NCBI RefSeq assembly: GCF_023073415.1
Contig: NZ_JADPJL010000024.1
Location: 1 to 64,000 of the forward strand
Direction: 5' to 3'
DNA from: Bradyrhizobium sp. 190
Lineage (GTDB): Bacteria > Pseudomonadota > Alphaproteobacteria > Rhizobiales > Xanthobacteraceae
DNA: 64,000 nt
The notes below the pieces were generated by a model, which was not told the origin of the DNA, searched no databases, and saw only the letters and a list, made by a program, of their open reading frames with translations. The position numbers were made by a program, and so were the translations under genes. Each line of letters opens with the position of its first letter. The stretch's first letter is position 1. Shown piece by piece: positions 8,367 through 16,983 of this stretch.

Positions 8367-8732
8367 CGTCGGCTACGGCTCCTCGCCTTCCCGACGCGGA
8401 CCAGTGCAGCACGCATGCTGGCGCTGGCCGACCATGAGATCTCCCGGTTCCCGAGCAAAGAGCGTGCGCACATGCCAGTGTCTAAGACCACGCCGGGCCG
8501 TCTGGGCGCTCGCGTTATCGCGCCCATCCGTGTTGCCTTCCGTCACCGGAACGACGTCGGCACCCAGGATGAGGGTACTTTCGCGGCTCAATGGCTGGCC
8601 TATGCGCTCCCCTGTCAACGCTTCGCCAATACCCTCACGGGTATCTGCGCATGACTCGGGGCCGATGCGGTTCGCTACTCCTTCATCGTGATGGACTTGC
8701 ACCATCTACTCCTTGCCGGTCTCCCGGCGCAC

Positions 8733-8795
8733 TCCGGTCTACCCCTGAGAGCAGATATTCTCTGAGCCGGTCGGCATGTCTCAAAGGGTGCCAAC
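8733..8795 (+). repeat. Dispersed repeat copy 2, right part
   Basis: Starts TCCGGTCTACCCCTGAGAGC and ends GGTCGGCATGTCTCAAAGG, as in the intact copies. It continues the left part at 6765-6805 across the intron. Confidence 0.75.
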
Positions 8796-9185
8796 TCCGG
8801 ACTCATGCACCGAACTACGCCTCATTGGATCCACGTCGTCGGCGCGGCTAACGCATGCGACGGGAGGTGGAGCGCTGTCACTGTCTCCAAATTACGAAGC
8901 GTCCGGGCCGAGTTTGGCTCCGAGATGATTGCTGCCGCACTCGCCGCGGGCAAGCACGTCGCCGCGCTGCCAAGGAATGAGATGAATTCCTTTCGTCGCA
9001 TGCGCCCTCCCCCTCAGAGGACCACGCCTGTGGCATAGAGGGCTTAGCAGCTTGGTGGTTGGCCGCCAGGGATTGTAGCTTTCGGTAACTCTCAGCTGGG
9101 CGAGCAACCTCGGGTTCCGTTACCGCCTGCCGGCTCCCGGTCCGCAGGCTGAGACAAGCTGCAGCATTGCTGCTAGATTTGAGCA
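8796..9185. other. No gene seen upstream of the sensor kinase
   Basis: About 390 bp with no convincing coding frame. The right end must carry the promoter of the kinase operon, but no clear consensus is visible. Confidence 0.45.
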
Positions 9186-12173
9186 ATGAGCATCTCCCTC
9201 CACCCGGATACGCCACGGGGTCGGACGCTAGCGGGATCGCCGGTAGCGAGCGCGGGGTTGGGAGCGGTTTCACCCGGCGCGAGGAACCGCAGCGGGCTCT
9301 TCATCAAGTACGTTGCGCTGTTTGTCGCCGTCGTTGGCGTCGCGCTGCTCGCCAACGGAAGTTTCGAGGTTTTCTTCTATTACCGCGAGCACAAGGCCTC
9401 GCTGATCCAGATTCAGCACGAACAGGCGGTGGCTGCGGCGGCCAAGATCAGCCGGTTCATCAAGGAAATCGAGAACCAGCTCGGATGGACCACCCAATTA
9501 CCGTGGTCGGCGGATTCAATCGAACAGCGCCGCTTTGACGCGCTGCGATTGCTGCGTCAGGTGCCGGCGATCACCGAACTCGCGCAGGTGGATTCTGCCG
9601 GCAAGGAGCGGCTGCGCGTCTCGCGCTTGGCCATGAACGTGATCGACAGCGGCCTTGACCTTTCAAAGGAGCCGAAATTCACCGAGCCCGTCGCCCACAA
9701 GGTCTACTACGGGCCGGTCTACTTCCGCAGGGAATCCGAGCCCTATATGACGTTGGCGGCGGCCGGCATCCGTAAGGACGCCGGCGTCAGCATCGCCGAG
9801 GTCAACTTGAAGCTGATCTGGGACGTGGTGTCCCAGATCAAGGTTGGCGAGCACGGCCGCGCTTATGTCGTCGACGCTCAGGGCCGGCTGATTGCGCATC
9901 CCGACATCAGCCTTGTGCTGCGCAACACCGACATGTCCAAGCTCGCGCAGGTGCAAGCGGCGCAAGCTGGGCAGGCGGGCGGCACAGCCGACGAGCTGCA
10001 GGGCGCGCGCAACATCCAGGGGCAAGAGGTGTTGACCGCATCCGCGCCGATCTTACCGCTCGGTTGGACCATGTTTGTCGAGCTGCCGGTCGAGGAAGCC
10101 TATGCCCCGCTCTACACCGCCTTGCAGCGGCTAGCGTTCGTGCTGCTTGCGGCATCAGTGTTTGCTGTGCTTGCGGGGATCCTGCTGGCGCGACGCATGG
10201 TCGGCCCGATCCAGGCGCTGCGCGCGGGCGCCGCACGCATCGGCGCCGGCGATCTCGGCCAGCGCATCTCAATCAAGACGGGCGACGAACTGGAAAGCCT
10301 CGCTGACCAGTTCAACGAAATGGGCGCGCGGTTGCAGGAATCTTATGCCGACCTGGAAAACAAGGTCGAGCAGCGGACCGCAGAATTGCGGGAGTCCCTG
10401 CAGCAGCAGACAGCGACCGCGGAAGTGCTTAAGGTAATTAGCCGGTCGGCCTTTGACCTGCAGACGGTGCTCGATACGCTGGTCGAATCTGCCGTACGGC
10501 TATGCGAAGCCGATTCCGCGCTGATATCCAACCTCGAGGGAGAAGCTTATCGGGTGGTAGCAACCTTTTCCCTTGCGCCCGAATACAACGCGCTCATTCG
10601 AGGTCGCGTTTTGCCCGTTGGGCGAGGGAGCATGACCGGACGGGTTGCATCTGAGGGACAGGTCGTCCACATCGCCGACATCGCTTCCGACGAGGATTAC
10701 TCCATAACCGAGGCGGTGACGCTGGAAAAAATTCACACCATGCTCGGCGTGCCTCTACTGCGCGAGGGGGTCGTGGTCGGTACGATCAATCTCGGACGCC
10801 AGCGGGTGCAACCCTTTACTGACAGGCAGATCGAGTTGGTTCGGACTTTCGCCGACCAGGCCGTGATCGCGATCGAGAATGTTCGGCTGCTCGATGAGCT
10901 TCAGGCGCGAACGGAGGAGCTCGGGCGCTCGGTCCAGGAGCTGAAAGCGCTCGGCGACGTCACGCAGGCGGTGAACTCGACGCTCGATCTCGAAACCGTG
11001 CTTGCGACCATCGTCGCCAAGGCGGTGCAGCTCTCGGGTACCGATGCCGGCGCCATCTACGTGTTCGACGAGGCGCAACAGCAATTCCGGCTGAGCGCCA
11101 CCTACGGAATGGACGAGGCGCTGATTGCAGCGATCCGCGACCAACGGATCGGCGCCGGTGAGAGGCTGATGCAGCAGGCCGCTTCGGTTCGCGGACCCCT
11201 GCAGGTTTCCGACCTTCGTCAGGAGCCCTCCTCGCCGACGCTGGAGCTCATCCTACGCGCCGGCTATCGATCGCTGCTGGCTGTGCCGTTGCTCAGCCGC
11301 GACACCATCGTCGGCGCCCTGGTGGTACGGCGGCGTGACACCGGCACGTTCGCGGCTGGCAAGATCGACCTCCTGCAGACCTTCGCGGCCCAATCGGTGC
11401 TGGCGATCCAGAACGCCAGGCTGTTCCATGAGATCGAGGACAAGAGCCGGCAGCTCGAGATTGCGAGCAAGCACAAATCGCAGTTCCTCGCCAACATGAG
11501 TCACGAGCTGCGCACGCCACTCAACGCCATCCTCGGCTACACCGAGCTGATCCTGGACAACATCTATGGTGACATGCCCGACAAGATGCGAGCGGTGCTC
11601 GAGCGCGTTCAGAGCAACGGCAAGCACCTTCTTGGTCTGATCAACGACGTCCTTGATCTGTCCAAGATCGAGGCGGGTCAGCTCACCCTGTCGCTGACCG
11701 ACTACTCGCTTAGAGACGCCGTACACGCCGTGGTCGTCGCGGTCGAGTCGCTCGCAACCGAAAAGGATCTGGCGCTCAATGTTGAAGTCGCCCCGGATCT
11801 GCCCATTGGCCGCGGCGATGAGCGTCGCCTCGCGCAGGTGCTGCTCAACCTTGTCGGCAACGCCATCAAGTTTACGGACCGGGGCTCGGTGTCGATCAAG
11901 GCTTCGGCAGCGGATGGCACGTTTACGGTCGCCGTTCGTGATACCGGGCCCGGAATTTCGGCAGACCATCAAGTGACGATCTTCGAGGAGTTTGCGCAGG
12001 CCGACACATCCTCGACCCGCAAGAAGGGCGGAACGGGGCTCGGCCTGTCGATCGCCAAGCGGATCATCGAACTGCACCACGGGCGGATTTGGGTGGAATC
12101 GGTCCTTGGCGAGGGCGCGACATTTTCCTTTATGATTCCGGTGCGAGTCGAGCAACAGGCGAGGCAACCATGA
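9186..12173 (+). CDS. dCache-HAMP-GAF-GAF sensor histidine kinase
   Basis: A 995-residue inner-membrane kinase. Domains in order: transmembrane helix at about 38-62, extracytoplasmic dCache-like sensor to about 312 (PVYFRRESEPYMTLAA), second helix at about 315-336, HAMP at about 337-390, coiled coil, two GAF domains (about 427-570 and 597-735), HisKA with the phosphorylated His in SHELRTPLNAILGY (about 773), and a HATPase_c domain ending GTGLGLSIAKRIIELHHGRI. The two GAF domains suggest an extra intracellular ligand. Its stop overlaps the ATG of the next gene, so it is translationally coupled to a receiver and heads a phosphorelay. Confidence 0.92.
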   Translation: MSISLHPDTPRGRTLAGSPVASAGLGAVSPGARNRSGLFIKYVALFVAVVGVALLANGSFEVFFYYREHKASLIQIQHEQAVAAAAKISRFIKEIENQLGWTTQLPWSADSIEQRRFDALRLLRQVPAITELAQVDSAGKERLRVSRLAMNVIDSGLDLSKEPKFTEPVAHKVYYGPVYFRRESEPYMTLAAAGIRKDAGVSIAEVNLKLIWDVVSQIKVGEHGRAYVVDAQGRLIAHPDISLVLRNTDMSKLAQVQAAQAGQAGGTADELQGARNIQGQEVLTASAPILPLGWTMFVELPVEEAYAPLYTALQRLAFVLLAASVFAVLAGILLARRMVGPIQALRAGAARIGAGDLGQRISIKTGDELESLADQFNEMGARLQESYADLENKVEQRTAELRESLQQQTATAEVLKVISRSAFDLQTVLDTLVESAVRLCEADSALISNLEGEAYRVVATFSLAPEYNALIRGRVLPVGRGSMTGRVASEGQVVHIADIASDEDYSITEAVTLEKIHTMLGVPLLREGVVVGTINLGRQRVQPFTDRQIELVRTFADQAVIAIENVRLLDELQARTEELGRSVQELKALGDVTQAVNSTLDLETVLATIVAKAVQLSGTDAGAIYVFDEAQQQFRLSATYGMDEALIAAIRDQRIGAGERLMQQAASVRGPLQVSDLRQEPSSPTLELILRAGYRSLLAVPLLSRDTIVGALVVRRRDTGTFAAGKIDLLQTFAAQSVLAIQNARLFHEIEDKSRQLEIASKHKSQFLANMSHELRTPLNAILGYTELILDNIYGDMPDKMRAVLERVQSNGKHLLGLINDVLDLSKIEAGQLTLSLTDYSLRDAVHAVVVAVESLATEKDLALNVEVAPDLPIGRGDERRLAQVLLNLVGNAIKFTDRGSVSIKASAADGTFTVAVRDTGPGISADHQVTIFEEFAQADTSSTRKKGGTGLGLSIAKRIIELHHGRIWVESVLGEGATFSFMIPVRVEQQARQP

Positions 12174-12535
12174 CCAAGCGCATCCTGGTGATCGAAGATC
12201 AAGAGGACAACCGGCGAATCCTGCGGGATTTGCTTTCGAGCGTCGGATACGAGCTGATCGAAGCCGAAAATGGCGAGGACGGCGTTGCGGCAGCCGCCGC
12301 GGATCGGCCCGATCTCATCCTAATGGATATACAGCTGCCGCTTCTGGACGGCTACGAGGCGACACGCCGCATCAAGGCTCAATCGGCACTCTCCGCAATT
12401 CCCATTATCGCGGTGACCTCCTACGCCCTGAGCGGAGACGAGGACAAGGCGCGGGCTGCGGGCTGTGAGGGCTATGTCACCAAGCCCTTTAGTCCGCGTG
12501 AGCTGCTCGCCAAGATCCGGGAATATCTGCCCTAA
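12170..12535 (+). CDS. Single-domain response regulator (CheY/DivK-like)
   Basis: A 121-residue receiver domain with no output domain. Acidic pocket E9-D10, phosphoacceptor D53 (LILMDIQLP), T83 region (AVTSYA) and K105 (VTKPF). The start ATG overlaps the kinase stop by 4 bp. It probably acts as a phosphate carrier or sink between the kinase and the receiver-cyclase 15 bp downstream. Confidence 0.92.
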   Translation: MTKRILVIEDQEDNRRILRDLLSSVGYELIEAENGEDGVAAAAADRPDLILMDIQLPLLDGYEATRRIKAQSALSAIPIIAVTSYALSGDEDKARAAGCEGYVTKPFSPRELLAKIREYLP

Positions 12536-12549
12536 CGAGCCGAGCTCCG

Positions 12550-13668
12550 ATGCACCATCCTCCCCTCATTCTAATCGTCGACGACAGCGAGGCGAACCGT
12601 GACATTCTCAGCGCACGGCTTGCGCCACACGGCTATGAGCTCATGCACGCGGCCGACGGAGAGGAAGCGCTCGCTGCCGCGAGAGAAAGGGCCCCGGATC
12701 TGATCCTGCTCGACGTCATGATGCCCAGGATCGACGGCATCGAGGTCTGCCGCCGGCTCAAGCAGGATGCCGAGCTTCCGTTCATGCCCATCATTCTGGT
12801 GACGGCCAGGGCCGATACCAGGGATGTGGTCACAGGGCTCGAGGCCGGGGCCGACGAATATCTGACCAAGCCGATCGATCAGTCCGCGCTGGTAGCGCGT
12901 GTGAAATCGGTCCTGCGCCTCAAGGAGCTTCATGACAAGGTGCAGGGGCAGGCGCACGAACTCGCCGACTGGAACCGCACGCTTGAGCAGCGCGTCACGG
13001 AGCAAGTCGCCGAGATCGAACGCATGGGCCGGCTCAAGAGCTTCCTGGCGCCGCAGATTGCCGAGATCGTTCTGTCCTCGGGCGAAGAGCTCTTGGACAG
13101 CCACCGCCGAGATGTGACCGTGTTGTTCTGTGATCTGCGGGGGTTCACGGCCTTTGCGGAGACGGCCGAGCCGGAGGAGGTAATAGCGGTTCTGCGCGAG
13201 TACCACGCGGACCTCGGTGGGCTCATCCACGAGTTCGAAGGTACGTTGCACCGCTTTGCCGGCGATGGCATCATGGTCTTGTTTAACGATCCGCTGCCAT
13301 GTGTCGATCCTGCGCTGCGCGCCGTTCGGCTCGCCGTCGCGATGCGCGACCACGCTGCCGCGCTTGCGACCAACTGGCGCAAGTTGGGTCATGAACTCGG
13401 GTTCGGGGTCGGCATCACCCACGGCTACGCCACGCTCGGCCGCATCGGTTGCGAGGGCCGGTACGACTATTCGGCCACCGGCTCGGTCGTCAATCTCGCT
13501 GCGCGACTGTGCGCCGAGGCGAAAAACGGACAGATCCTGATCGACAGCAAGGTGTTCGCGGCGATCGAGGAGCTTGCAGAGACCGAGCCTGTCGGCGGGC
13601 TCGTGCTCAAGGGCTTTCACCGTCCGATCCAAGCCTTCAATGTGAATGTGTGCGCACTTCACCCGTAA
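12550..13668 (+). CDS. Receiver domain fused to class III adenylate/guanylate cyclase
   Basis: A 372-residue two-domain protein. Receiver 1-125 with phosphoacceptor D55 and K107 (LTKPID), a coiled-coil linker of about 125-165, then a class III cyclase domain of about 185-365 with the two metal-binding Asp residues D195 (VLFCDLRGFT) and D239 (RFAGDGIMVLF) and the late motif YDYSATGSVVNLAARL. Phosphorylation of the receiver should gate synthesis of cAMP (or cGMP). It is the last gene of the kinase operon, which therefore converts a periplasmic signal into a cyclic nucleotide. Confidence 0.92.
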   Translation: MHHPPLILIVDDSEANRDILSARLAPHGYELMHAADGEEALAAARERAPDLILLDVMMPRIDGIEVCRRLKQDAELPFMPIILVTARADTRDVVTGLEAGADEYLTKPIDQSALVARVKSVLRLKELHDKVQGQAHELADWNRTLEQRVTEQVAEIERMGRLKSFLAPQIAEIVLSSGEELLDSHRRDVTVLFCDLRGFTAFAETAEPEEVIAVLREYHADLGGLIHEFEGTLHRFAGDGIMVLFNDPLPCVDPALRAVRLAVAMRDHAAALATNWRKLGHELGFGVGITHGYATLGRIGCEGRYDYSATGSVVNLAARLCAEAKNGQILIDSKVFAAIEELAETEPVGGLVLKGFHRPIQAFNVNVCALHP

Positions 13669-13875
13669 ACGAAATTCAAGACTTGGTCGATTGAATCTCC
13701 AGACCGGTCGCAATTGTGTCGCTACGCCGATCTGAATCCCCATAGCCCACGCCGCGCCACTTTCATGCCCCTCCCGTGGTTCCCTTGGAGATTTGCGGAC
13801 GCCGGCGCCCTGTGTGCGGCACCACCATCATGGGGCCGGCATCCGAAAACCTTCACAAACTCGGAGGTGCCGAAC

Positions 13876-14859
13876 TTATTCGATCACCTCATCGGCGCGG
13901 ACGAGTAACGAGGGCGGCATGGTGAGGCCGAGCGCTTTGGCAGTTTTCATGTTGATCACCAGCTCGAATTTGGTCGGCTGCTGTACCGGGAGATCGGCAG
14001 GCTTGGCGCCTTTGAGGATCTTATCGACATAGCCGGCTGCACGGCGGAACAGATCGGGTATATTGGGGCCGTACACGGACAATCCGCCATTGGCGTAGTG
14101 TCGGAACAAGTAGTTTGCCGGTAGATGATATTTCGCCGCGAGCGCGATAACTCGCGGAGCCTCGACAAAGGTCAGAGGATCGCCAAGATCAACTATGCCA
14201 TTGGCGTGCTGGGCGGCGGCCGAGGCAAAGGCGGTATCAAGTTCCTCAGCCGTGCTCGCCTCAACTATCGGCAGAGCCACGTCTAGGCGCCGGGCTGTGC
14301 GGGGCAGGTACTCCTCGGCTAATGTCAGTCTGTGCATTGGATTGCCCGGATTGACCAGAAGTGCGATTTTCGAGGCGCTAGGAACAATTTCCCGGAGGAT
14401 CTCTATACGTTTCCCGAGGAAATCTTCAGGTACGATGGTCGCAAGACCCGTTATGTTGCCACCTGGTCGCGATAGGCTTTGCACGAGACCGAGCCCCACG
14501 GGATCGCCCACAGCCACGAATACAATCGGAATGGTGGCAGTTTCCGATTTAAGGGCCACGGCTGCCCGCGGTCCCGGGACGATGAGCACATCGGGACTGA
14601 GAGCAATCAGGTCGGCGACTGAGGCTGGCAGTCGATCCGGTGGTTGGGAAAAACGATACTCGATAATCAGGTTTCTTCCGTCTATCCAGCCGTGGCTTCG
14701 CAGCCCATCAAACAACGCAAGCTCAGTTTGATTGAGGGCCTGCCCGCTCCCATCACCTACAGCAAGAAAGCCAAGCCGACGGCGTGTCCCCTGCGCCCAC
14801 GAACGCTGTGGCGAAACGAGCAGCGCCGCAGCAGATGCTATGAACTCCCGCCGCTTCAT
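13876..14859 (-). CDS. Orphan ABC_sub_bind periplasmic binding protein (copy B)
   Basis: A 327-residue protein with signal MKRREFIASAAALLVSPQRSWAQ and the PF04392-type fold: SPDVLIVPGPRAA, TIPIVFVAVGDPVGLGLVQSLSRPGGN and C-terminus KFELVINMKTAKALGLTMPP..RADEVIE. The start at 14859 matches the conserved M-K/R-R-R-E/D signal start; the frame runs open further upstream but without a signal. No permease genes are nearby. The C-terminal 58 codons and the 5' flank are both repeated in the remnant at 15.1-15.3 kb. Confidence 0.88.
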   Translation of the reverse strand: MKRREFIASAAALLVSPQRSWAQGTRRRLGFLAVGDGSGQALNQTELALFDGLRSHGWIDGRNLIIEYRFSQPPDRLPASVADLIALSPDVLIVPGPRAAVALKSETATIPIVFVAVGDPVGLGLVQSLSRPGGNITGLATIVPEDFLGKRIEILREIVPSASKIALLVNPGNPMHRLTLAEEYLPRTARRLDVALPIVEASTAEELDTAFASAAAQHANGIVDLGDPLTFVEAPRVIALAAKYHLPANYLFRHYANGGLSVYGPNIPDLFRRAAGYVDKILKGAKPADLPVQQPTKFELVINMKTAKALGLTMPPSLLVRADEVIE

Positions 14860-14907
14860 TCGATCCTCATCGCAGCTTGAGGAGACGCGGGTGAGAGTAT
14901 CAGATTT

Positions 14908-14976
14908 CGATGGTCGCCGCACTCAGTGCGCGTGTAGATGCTGCATCGCAAACGCGGCGCGTAGCGCACAACTGCT
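14908..14976. repeat. 5' flank of copy B, duplicated at 15267-15335
   Basis: The block GATGGTCGCCGCACTCAGTG ... GTAGATGCTGCATCGCAAA ... GCGGCGC is repeated with few changes at 15267-15335, directly behind the remnant binding-protein C-terminus. It shows that the remnant is a duplicated copy of this gene. Confidence 0.7.
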
Positions 14977-15088
14977 GTGGGTCAAACGCGTCGTTCTGAT
15001 CGTGCGACGACTACTTCCGGTCTACCCCCGACAAGCAGACACTTCCGCGTCGGTCGGCATGTCTCAAAGTGTACCGGCAACGGACATG
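14972..15088 (+). repeat. Dispersed intergenic repeat, copy 3
   Basis: One of the best copies: GGGTCAAACGCGTCGTTCTG, TTCCGGTCTACCCCCGA, AGCAGACA and GTCGGCATGTCTCAAAG in order. It lies between copy B and the remnant. Confidence 0.8.
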
Positions 15089-15093
15089 AATCG

Positions 15094-15268
15094 CTATTCG
15101 ATCACCTCGTCGGCGCGGACAAGTAACAAGGGTGGCACGGTGAGGCCGAGCGCTTTGGCAGTCTTCATGTTGATCACTAGCTCGAACTTGGTCGGCTGCT
15201 CTACCGGCAGATCGGAGGGCTTGGTGCCTTTGAGGATTTTATCGACGTATCCGCCTGCGCGGCGGATG
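15094..15268 (-). pseudogene. Remnant of an ABC_sub_bind gene (C-terminal 58 codons)
   Basis: Encodes VDKILKGTKPSDLPVEQPTK then FELVINMKTAKALGL and RADEVIE-stop, nearly identical to the C-terminus of copy B. The reading stops abruptly at 15268, where the sequence joins the duplicated 5' flank of the same gene. About 0.9 kb of coding sequence is missing, so this is an internally deleted duplicate. Confidence 0.8.
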
Positions 15269-15324
15269 GTCGTCGCACTCAGTGGGTAGAGATGCTGCGT
15301 CGCAAATGCGGCGCTTGGCGCAGA

Positions 15325-15412
15325 AGGGCTGTGGGTCCATTTCCGGACCTTGGCGGATGGGTAGGCGACGTCCGCTTAACACCGACGAACAGACATCATT
15401 GAGCGCGAACAT
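15325..15412 (+). repeat. Dispersed intergenic repeat, copy 4 (degenerate)
   Basis: GCTGTGGGTCCATTTCCGGA, then GACGTCCGCTTAACACCGAC and AACAGACATCATTG. It keeps the block order but lost the GGCATGTCTCAAAG end. Confidence 0.55.
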
Positions 15413-15458
15413 CAGGTGTGAAAAGTGCCGCCGGATGAGGTTGCAGGAATCAGCCGCT

Positions 15459-16433
15459 TTATTCAATCACTTCGTCGGCGCGGCCGAGTAATGAAGGCGG
15501 TACCGTGAGCCCGAGGCCCTTGGCGGTTTTGAGATTGATAACAAGCTCGAATTTCACAGGTTGCTCGATAGGCAAATCTGCCGGCTTCTCCCCGTTTAAG
15601 ACCTTTTGCACATAGCCCGCCAGACGTTTGGCCTCAAAAATCCGACTCGGCCCGTAGGACAGCAACGCACCGCTGTCTGTGAATTCCCGCCACGACGCAA
15701 TCACTGGAAGACGACGCTCTTGGCCGTATTGTGCGATTTTAGCGGCAACAATGCCAGTAAGGCGTGACGAGATGACGAGCAGGCCATCGGCGCCACTTGC
15801 ACCCACCCCCTGCAGCGCTGCATCGAGATCGGCGATTTTGTTTATCGGGTGGGTCGTTAGCTCAAGGCCGAGCGATTCGGCTCCGCGCCGTGCAAAATTC
15901 ACTTCGTCATCGAAATGCTGCGGATTGAATACCACCGCAACCTTCCTGACGTTGGGCGCCACTTCCTTGAGCAGTTCCATCCGCTTCGCCGCCATTTCAT
16001 CCGTGAGAAACGTGATCCCAGTGAAGTTCTTGCTTGGTCGAGCAAGAGACACGGCAATTCCCGACCGGACAGGGCTATCACTAACGCCACCGACGATGGG
16101 TATGCTACCTTCACTTGCCTCAAACAGTGGCTTGATAACATCACCGCCGACAGCGAGCAGAACGTTGGGCCTTTGCGCGACGAGTTCGGTGGCCAATTCC
16201 GCAAGTCGATCCGGCATACCGTGGGCGTAGCGGAAGACGATCTCGATGTTGCGGCCATCGAGGAGTCCGGCTTGTGCGAGTGCGTCCTTCAACGACTGAT
16301 CGACCGGTCCCAATTTTTTGGCGTCGCCAAATACTAACCACCCAATCCGGGGCAGCGATTTCTGCGCATGCACGGCAAGCGGCCAAGCTGACACCATGCC
16401 GCCAAGAACTGCTATGAACTCGCGCCGCTGCAT
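15459..16433 (-). CDS. Orphan ABC_sub_bind periplasmic binding protein (copy C)
   Basis: A 324-residue protein with signal MQRREFIAVLGGMVSAWPLAVHAQ and the PF04392-type fold (RPNVLLAVGGDVIKPL, PVRSGIAVSLARPSKNFTGIT, C-terminus FELVINLKTAKGLGLTVPPS..RADEVIE). The usual PGGN loop reads PSKN here, so the ligand contact may differ. The start needs no correction. Flanked on both sides by dispersed repeats. Periplasmic solute receptor without a linked transporter. Confidence 0.88.
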   Translation of the reverse strand: MQRREFIAVLGGMVSAWPLAVHAQKSLPRIGWLVFGDAKKLGPVDQSLKDALAQAGLLDGRNIEIVFRYAHGMPDRLAELATELVAQRPNVLLAVGGDVIKPLFEASEGSIPIVGGVSDSPVRSGIAVSLARPSKNFTGITFLTDEMAAKRMELLKEVAPNVRKVAVVFNPQHFDDEVNFARRGAESLGLELTTHPINKIADLDAALQGVGASGADGLLVISSRLTGIVAAKIAQYGQERRLPVIASWREFTDSGALLSYGPSRIFEAKRLAGYVQKVLNGEKPADLPIEQPVKFELVINLKTAKGLGLTVPPSLLGRADEVIE

Positions 16434-16535
16434 CCGGACACGCTCATTTAGTTCAACCCAGCAATCTAATCTAACACCTTACGAATGGGCGGCGAATGAA
16501 AAATGCAAGCAAACGGCACGAAACGGCATCAGGAC

Positions 16536-16616
16536 CTAATGTCTCAAATGGGTCATTAGCGCTGTTCTGACCGTCATCCGACCACATCCGGTCTACCCCG
16601 ATAAACGGACATCGTC
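16536..16616 (+). repeat. Dispersed intergenic repeat, copy 5 (shortened)
   Basis: GTCTCAAATGGGTCATTAGC, GTTCTGACCGTCATCCGACC, CATCCGGTCTACCCCGATAA and ACGGACATCG. This copy is the closest match to the sequence on both sides of the group II intron. Confidence 0.7.
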
Positions 16617-16645
16617 AGACCGGTCCGGCCGGTCCGGTTCGTGCG

Positions 16646-16866
16646 GATATTGTTGCAAAAGTCGAAAATCGAACAACCCTAAAATTCTCGCGAAAGTTGA
16701 TCTTTGGACCTCGCTGCTGCTACGGCGCTTTTTAACGCCACTTACGGAGGTCCGTGATCGATTTTGGATTAAGACGATAAGGCCCCTCACGTCGCCGCGC
16801 GCAAAACGCATTAGCCGCTCTAAGAATTTTCGTTCGCCACCCCAAAAAGACTTTTGCAACAATATC
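16646..16866. mobile_element. MITE-like element with 18-bp perfect terminal inverted repeats
   Basis: The ends are GATATTGTTGCAAAAGTC (16646-16663) and its exact reverse complement (16849-16866), 221 bp end to end. No transposase fits inside. The TGTTGCAAA core resembles the ends of IS6-family insertion sequences, so a full element of that type elsewhere in the genome could mobilise it. No clear target duplication is visible in the immediate flanks. Confidence 0.75.
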
Positions 16867-16983
16867 TGCCAGAAGCAGACTCGTGAAATGCAGCAATCCG
16901 CCCTACTCGATCACCCCGTAGCCGCCCGCCAGAACTGGCCGTCGAAATCGGTCCGTATGCCATGAGACTGCTGGTGGCCCGTC

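Larger units (their letters stand above)
6805..8732 (-). mobile_element. Group II intron with reverse transcriptase
   Basis: About 1.93 kb, reading on the minus strand. The 5' end is GTGCGCCGGGAGACCGGC at 8732, the canonical GUGYG start followed by the domain I stem and a further hairpin (GATGGTGCAAGTCCATC). Domain IV holds the maturase gene. Domain V is at 6858-6890, starting GAGCCGTATG. Domain VI follows, with a CGCGAG/CTCGCG stem and a likely bulged branch-point A at 6825. The 3' end cannot be fixed exactly (6804-6812); 6805 fits the alignment of the flanking repeat to intact copies. Confidence 0.85.
16434..16983. other. Non-coding stretch holding a dispersed repeat and a MITE-like element
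   Basis: About 550 bp between copies C and D. It contains dispersed repeat copy 5 (16536-16616) and the inverted-repeat element at 16646-16866. No gene is seen. Confidence 0.6.

Noticed and set aside
12571..13743. Long open frame of 390 codons opposite the receiver-cyclase
   Set aside because: Antisense shadow; all conserved motifs are on the plus strand.
16593..16862. Open frame across the MITE-like element
   Set aside because: It has no protein features and starts and ends in the inverted repeats.
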